A DNA stretch of 34,771 bases from Pelobacter sp. UBA5610 (lineage in GTDB: Bacteria > Desulfobacterota > Desulfuromonadia > Desulfuromonadales > Syntrophotaleaceae): the NCBI GenBank assembly GCA_002424645.1, contig DIKU01000088.1, positions 1 to 34,771 on the forward strand. The letters are read 5' to 3'. Within the stretch, counting starts at the first letter, position 1, and every line of letters begins with the position of its first letter. The notes below the pieces were generated by a model. The model ran no database searches, was not told the DNA's origin, and worked only from the letters and a program-made list of their open reading frames with translations. A program made the position numbers and the translations under genes. Positions 32,633-34,771 of this stretch are shown piece after piece.

Positions 32633-33049
32633 TTAACGCATGGCAACCTCAAAACCCGTCTCCCGGAAATGCGCAAAACGCTTACGCGCTGCGACCAACA
32701 ACTGTGGGTCGAAAACTTCGACAAAATCGATGGCCAGATCAAACTGACGAATGAATTCCGTGGAGCAGGGTTTTCCCATCACGAGAATCTTTGCGCCGTT
32801 CGGATTACGCTCTTCAACCTCGATGATAACAGGCTCACTCAGACAATCAACGGCACCGTTATCGTAAACATGGGGAATGAAGGCACCCTTTTTCCAGGTC
32901 CACATGAAGCGATCGAGGGTGACGCCCTGATTGTCGTCACACACCATCACGACCACCCGTTGACCTTGGGTATAAAAATCCTCGGCAAAATCACACAGGT
33001 GTTTGGCTTTTTCAGGGCGCTTGATCTTAACAAATTCAACGCGCGTCAT
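32633..33049 (-). CDS. holC: DNA polymerase III chi subunit
   Basis: Chi links the clamp loader to single-strand binding protein at the replication fork. The 138-residue protein aligns along its length with E. coli HolC: a start of the VEFVKIKRPEKAKHLCDFAEDFYTQGQRVVVMVCDD type, an LDRFMWTWKKGAFIPH section and a C-terminal IDFVEVFDPQLLVAARKRFAHFRETGFEV segment (E. coli has VDFVPYEDSLKQLARERYKAYRVAGFNL). Similarity is moderate but covers the whole length. The start at 33049 has AAGG ten bases upstream; an ATG six codons earlier is possible. It follows the korC-type gene by 34 bases. Confidence 0.8.
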   Translation of the reverse strand: MTRVEFVKIKRPEKAKHLCDFAEDFYTQGQRVVVMVCDDNQGVTLDRFMWTWKKGAFIPHVYDNGAVDCLSEPVIIEVEERNPNGAKILVMGKPCSTEFIRQFDLAIDFVEVFDPQLLVAARKRFAHFRETGFEVAMR

Positions 33050-33083
33050 GGTATCGAAGCCTTGCATTTATTCAAAAACGTTT

Positions 33084-33641
33084 TCAACTTCTGGCTGCCG
33101 CCTTCCGAGCATATTCGGCACCACAATCCAGGGCCAGAATATTTCCGGGGATGAATCGCTTATTACGCTCGGGCAAGATGCTATCGAGTCCCGCCTTCAA
33201 ACTATCCATAGAAACAATCCCGGTTTGAGCGGCATACGCACCAAGAATGATCATGTTTACCAAACGGGCATTGCCTAGCTCGACGGCCATCTCGTTGGCT
33301 GGGACAGCGAGCTTATGGATATCCCTTTCAAACTGCGGCACTTCCTCGACGAGACAGGAGTTATATATACACAGACCGCCAGGGGCAATACGTTTAAAAT
33401 ATTTGTCCATGGCGAGTTGATTAAAAAGCAGCATGGATTCGGGATGCCCCATAACCGGCGAACCTATTTCTTCACCCGAAACGATTACAGTACAGGTTGC
33501 AGCCCCACCACGTTTTTCGGGGCCGTAGGCGGGAAAATAGGTTGCATTTTTATTTTCCAGAATTGCGGCACACGCTAACAGGTTACCGATGAGCAAAATA
33601 CCTTGCCCACCATACCCGGCCATAAAAACGTTATCGCTCAT
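33084..33641 (-). CDS. 2-oxoacid:ferredoxin oxidoreductase, gamma subunit (Kor/Vor type)
   Basis: The 185-residue protein has the gamma domain start FMAGYGGQGILLIGNLLACAA and YFPAYGPEKRGGAATCTVIVS, typical of 2-oxoglutarate or branched-chain 2-oxoacid ferredoxin oxidoreductases. It forms a complex with the beta and alpha subunits upstream. Spacing to the beta subunit gene is 52 bases. Only a weak ribosome binding site is visible before the ATG. Confidence 0.9.
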   Translation of the reverse strand: MSDNVFMAGYGGQGILLIGNLLACAAILENKNATYFPAYGPEKRGGAATCTVIVSGEEIGSPVMGHPESMLLFNQLAMDKYFKRIAPGGLCIYNSCLVEEVPQFERDIHKLAVPANEMAVELGNARLVNMIILGAYAAQTGIVSMDSLKAGLDSILPERNKRFIPGNILALDCGAEYARKAAARS

Positions 33642-33693
33642 TACGTAAAGTCCATTTCGAAAACAGTTTTAATTTTAAGCCTGCAGCCGGAAC

Positions 33694-34452
33694 TCACCCT
33701 TGAGCCGTGATGTCCTTATAAACGCCCAGCGGAAAAAAATCTACCAATTCCGTTCCCACACGTTTATTGGCTTCGATGGCGGACATCCCCCAGTTGGTGG
33801 GGCATGCACCCAAAACCTCAACAAAGGCAAACCCTTGTTTTTTGACCTGCATTTCAAACGCCTTGAAAATGGTACGGCCTGCCTCTATAACCCGTTTAGG
33901 CGTATCGACGGCGACCCGCGCCGAGAAGGCCGTGCCACCAAGCATGGCCAGGAGTTCAGCCACACGGATAGGATGCCCCTCTTTGGACACATCGCGACCG
34001 TAAGGTGACGTTGTGGTGACCTGTCCCGGCAAAGTCGTGGGAGCCATTTGCCCCCCCGTCATACCGTATGTCGTGTTATTGAGAAAAATCACTGTGAGCA
34101 ATTCACCACGGTTAGCAGCATGAATGATTTCAGCAGTCCCGATGGCAGCCAGATCACCGTCGCCCTGATAGGTAAAAACCACGCTGTCGGGATGCACGCG
34201 CTTCACACCCGTACCCACGGCGGGAGCACGTCCATGGGGGGCTTCGACGACATCGATATCAAAATAGTCATATAGCAAAACGCTGCAACCGACGGAGCCT
34301 ATCCCGATGGTCTGCTGTTGCACATCGAGCAGGTCGATAGCTTCGGCAACCAGGCGATGCACGGTGCCGTGATGACATCCGGCACAATAATGAGTAGAAA
34401 CCTCTTTCAATGACGAGGGACGCTGAAAAACAGTCTGGATGTTAGGAGCCAT
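33694..34452 (-). CDS. 2-oxoacid:ferredoxin oxidoreductase, beta (thiamine-diphosphate) subunit (Kor/Vor type)
   Basis: The 252-residue subunit binds thiamine diphosphate and an iron-sulfur cluster. It shows YCAGCHHGTVHRL (cluster cysteines near the N-terminus), GSVGCS, the TPP motif GDGDLAAIGTAEIIHAANRGE ending in FLNNTTYGMTGGQMAPTTL, and EVLGACPTNWGM. It oxidatively decarboxylates a 2-oxoacid (2-oxoglutarate or a branched-chain 2-oxoacid) to the CoA ester with ferredoxin as acceptor; the sequence alone does not decide which. The ATG at 34452 has AAGGA six bases upstream and follows the alpha subunit stop by two bases. Confidence 0.92.
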   Translation of the reverse strand: MAPNIQTVFQRPSSLKEVSTHYCAGCHHGTVHRLVAEAIDLLDVQQQTIGIGSVGCSVLLYDYFDIDVVEAPHGRAPAVGTGVKRVHPDSVVFTYQGDGDLAAIGTAEIIHAANRGELLTVIFLNNTTYGMTGGQMAPTTLPGQVTTTSPYGRDVSKEGHPIRVAELLAMLGGTAFSARVAVDTPKRVIEAGRTIFKAFEMQVKKQGFAFVEVLGACPTNWGMSAIEANKRVGTELVDFFPLGVYKDITAQG

Positions 34453-34454
34453 AT

Positions 34455-34771
34455 TCAATCCTTATAATGCTTGCAGATCTGTGCAAAAATTTCTTCAGGA
34501 TCAGGCAAAGAACCAGTACCGCCGGGGCGACCGTAAAACCTTACGTCCGCCATAGGATCCACGGAGAGACGGACATCTTCAACCATCTGGCCGTTATTCA
34601 ACTCCACGCAAAGCACCCTTGGGGTTTTAGCTGTTGCAGTGCGATAGATCTCTGCAGGAAAGGGGAAAACCGTAATAGGCCGGATCAAACCGACTTTGAG
34701 TCCTTCCTTGCGCGCCATGGCAATAGCGGTTTTAACGATACGCGCAGCCCCGCCGAAAGCCGTCAGGATCA
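34455..34771 (-). CDS. 2-oxoacid:ferredoxin oxidoreductase, alpha subunit, C-terminal part (runs off right edge)
   Basis: The frame is open to the window end and encodes about 105 residues of domain II and the C-terminus of the alpha subunit: LTAFGGAARIVKTAIAMA, GLIRPITVFPFPAEI, VLCVELNNGQMVEDVRL and VRFYGRPGGTGSLPDPEE. The first internal ATG (34718) is not the true start. It is the third visible subunit of the Kor/Vor-type enzyme. A ferredoxin-like delta subunit, if any, would lie beyond the edge. Confidence 0.9.
   Translation of the reverse strand, partial: ILTAFGGAARIVKTAIAMARKEGLKVGLIRPITVFPFPAEIYRTATAKTPRVLCVELNNGQMVEDVRLSVDPMADVRFYGRPGGTGSLPDPEEIFAQICKHYKD

Overview
This window is a piece of a Gram-negative, anaerobe-type bacterial chromosome. 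The gene set points to the Desulfuromonadales (Geobacter/Pelobacter/Desulfuromonas relatives): an outer-membrane lipoprotein of the MlaA family, two ferredoxin-dependent 2-oxoacid oxidoreductases (IorAB and a Kor/Vor-type enzyme), an IorAB-PaaK-ACT cluster, and a core order rimP-nusA-ylxRQ-infB-ylxP-rbfA-nrnA-truB-rpsO-pnp-M16 peptidase-dut. This placement is an inference from gene content; no database search was possible. Nearly all genes are on the minus strand; only arsC and the hydrolase-mlaA pair are on the plus strand. There is no sign of phage, IS element, CRISPR array or plasmid function.

Left part (1-5720): an assimilatory sulfate reduction operon read right to left: a small DUF2061 membrane protein, cysH (by its cysteines an APS reductase, not a PAPS reductase), cysD, cysN, then a siroheme/4Fe-4S sulfite reductase with its own likely promoter. 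CysN carries a C-terminal extension that looks like an APS kinase which has lost its P-loop and its lid region. This fits a pathway that reduces APS directly and does not need PAPS, and it is the most interesting feature seen here. The left edge holds the start of a further minus-strand gene.

Middle-left (5720-9480): a thioredoxin-type arsenate reductase divergent from the sulfate operon, an unrecognised 81-residue protein, a plus-strand pair made of an exported alpha/beta hydrolase and an MlaA/VacJ lipoprotein, and a tRNA-Pro(GGG) on the minus strand with a clear promoter and terminator.

Middle (9550-16610): iorA-iorB-paaK-ACT protein, an aryl-pyruvate/aryl-acetate module behind a near-consensus promoter, and a Na/phosphate cotransporter-Ppx/GppA pair, also with its own promoter.

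Right half (16690-34771): housekeeping genes for RNA and translation: tsaC, dut, an M16 peptidase, pnp, rpsO, truB, nrnA, rbfA, ylxP, infB, a fused ylxR-ylxQ, nusA and rimP, preceded by an intrinsic terminator. Upstream of these lie three RNA methyltransferase genes (RlmD-like, TrmJ, RsmE), the DNA polymerase III chi subunit gene holC, and a 2-oxoacid:ferredoxin oxidoreductase operon whose alpha subunit runs off the right edge. Tight spacing and overlaps (nrnA/truB, infB/ylxRQ, ylxRQ/nusA, iorA/iorB) indicate extensive translational coupling, and several genes use GTG or TTG starts (pnp, rbfA, rpsO, rsmE, the DUF2061 gene).
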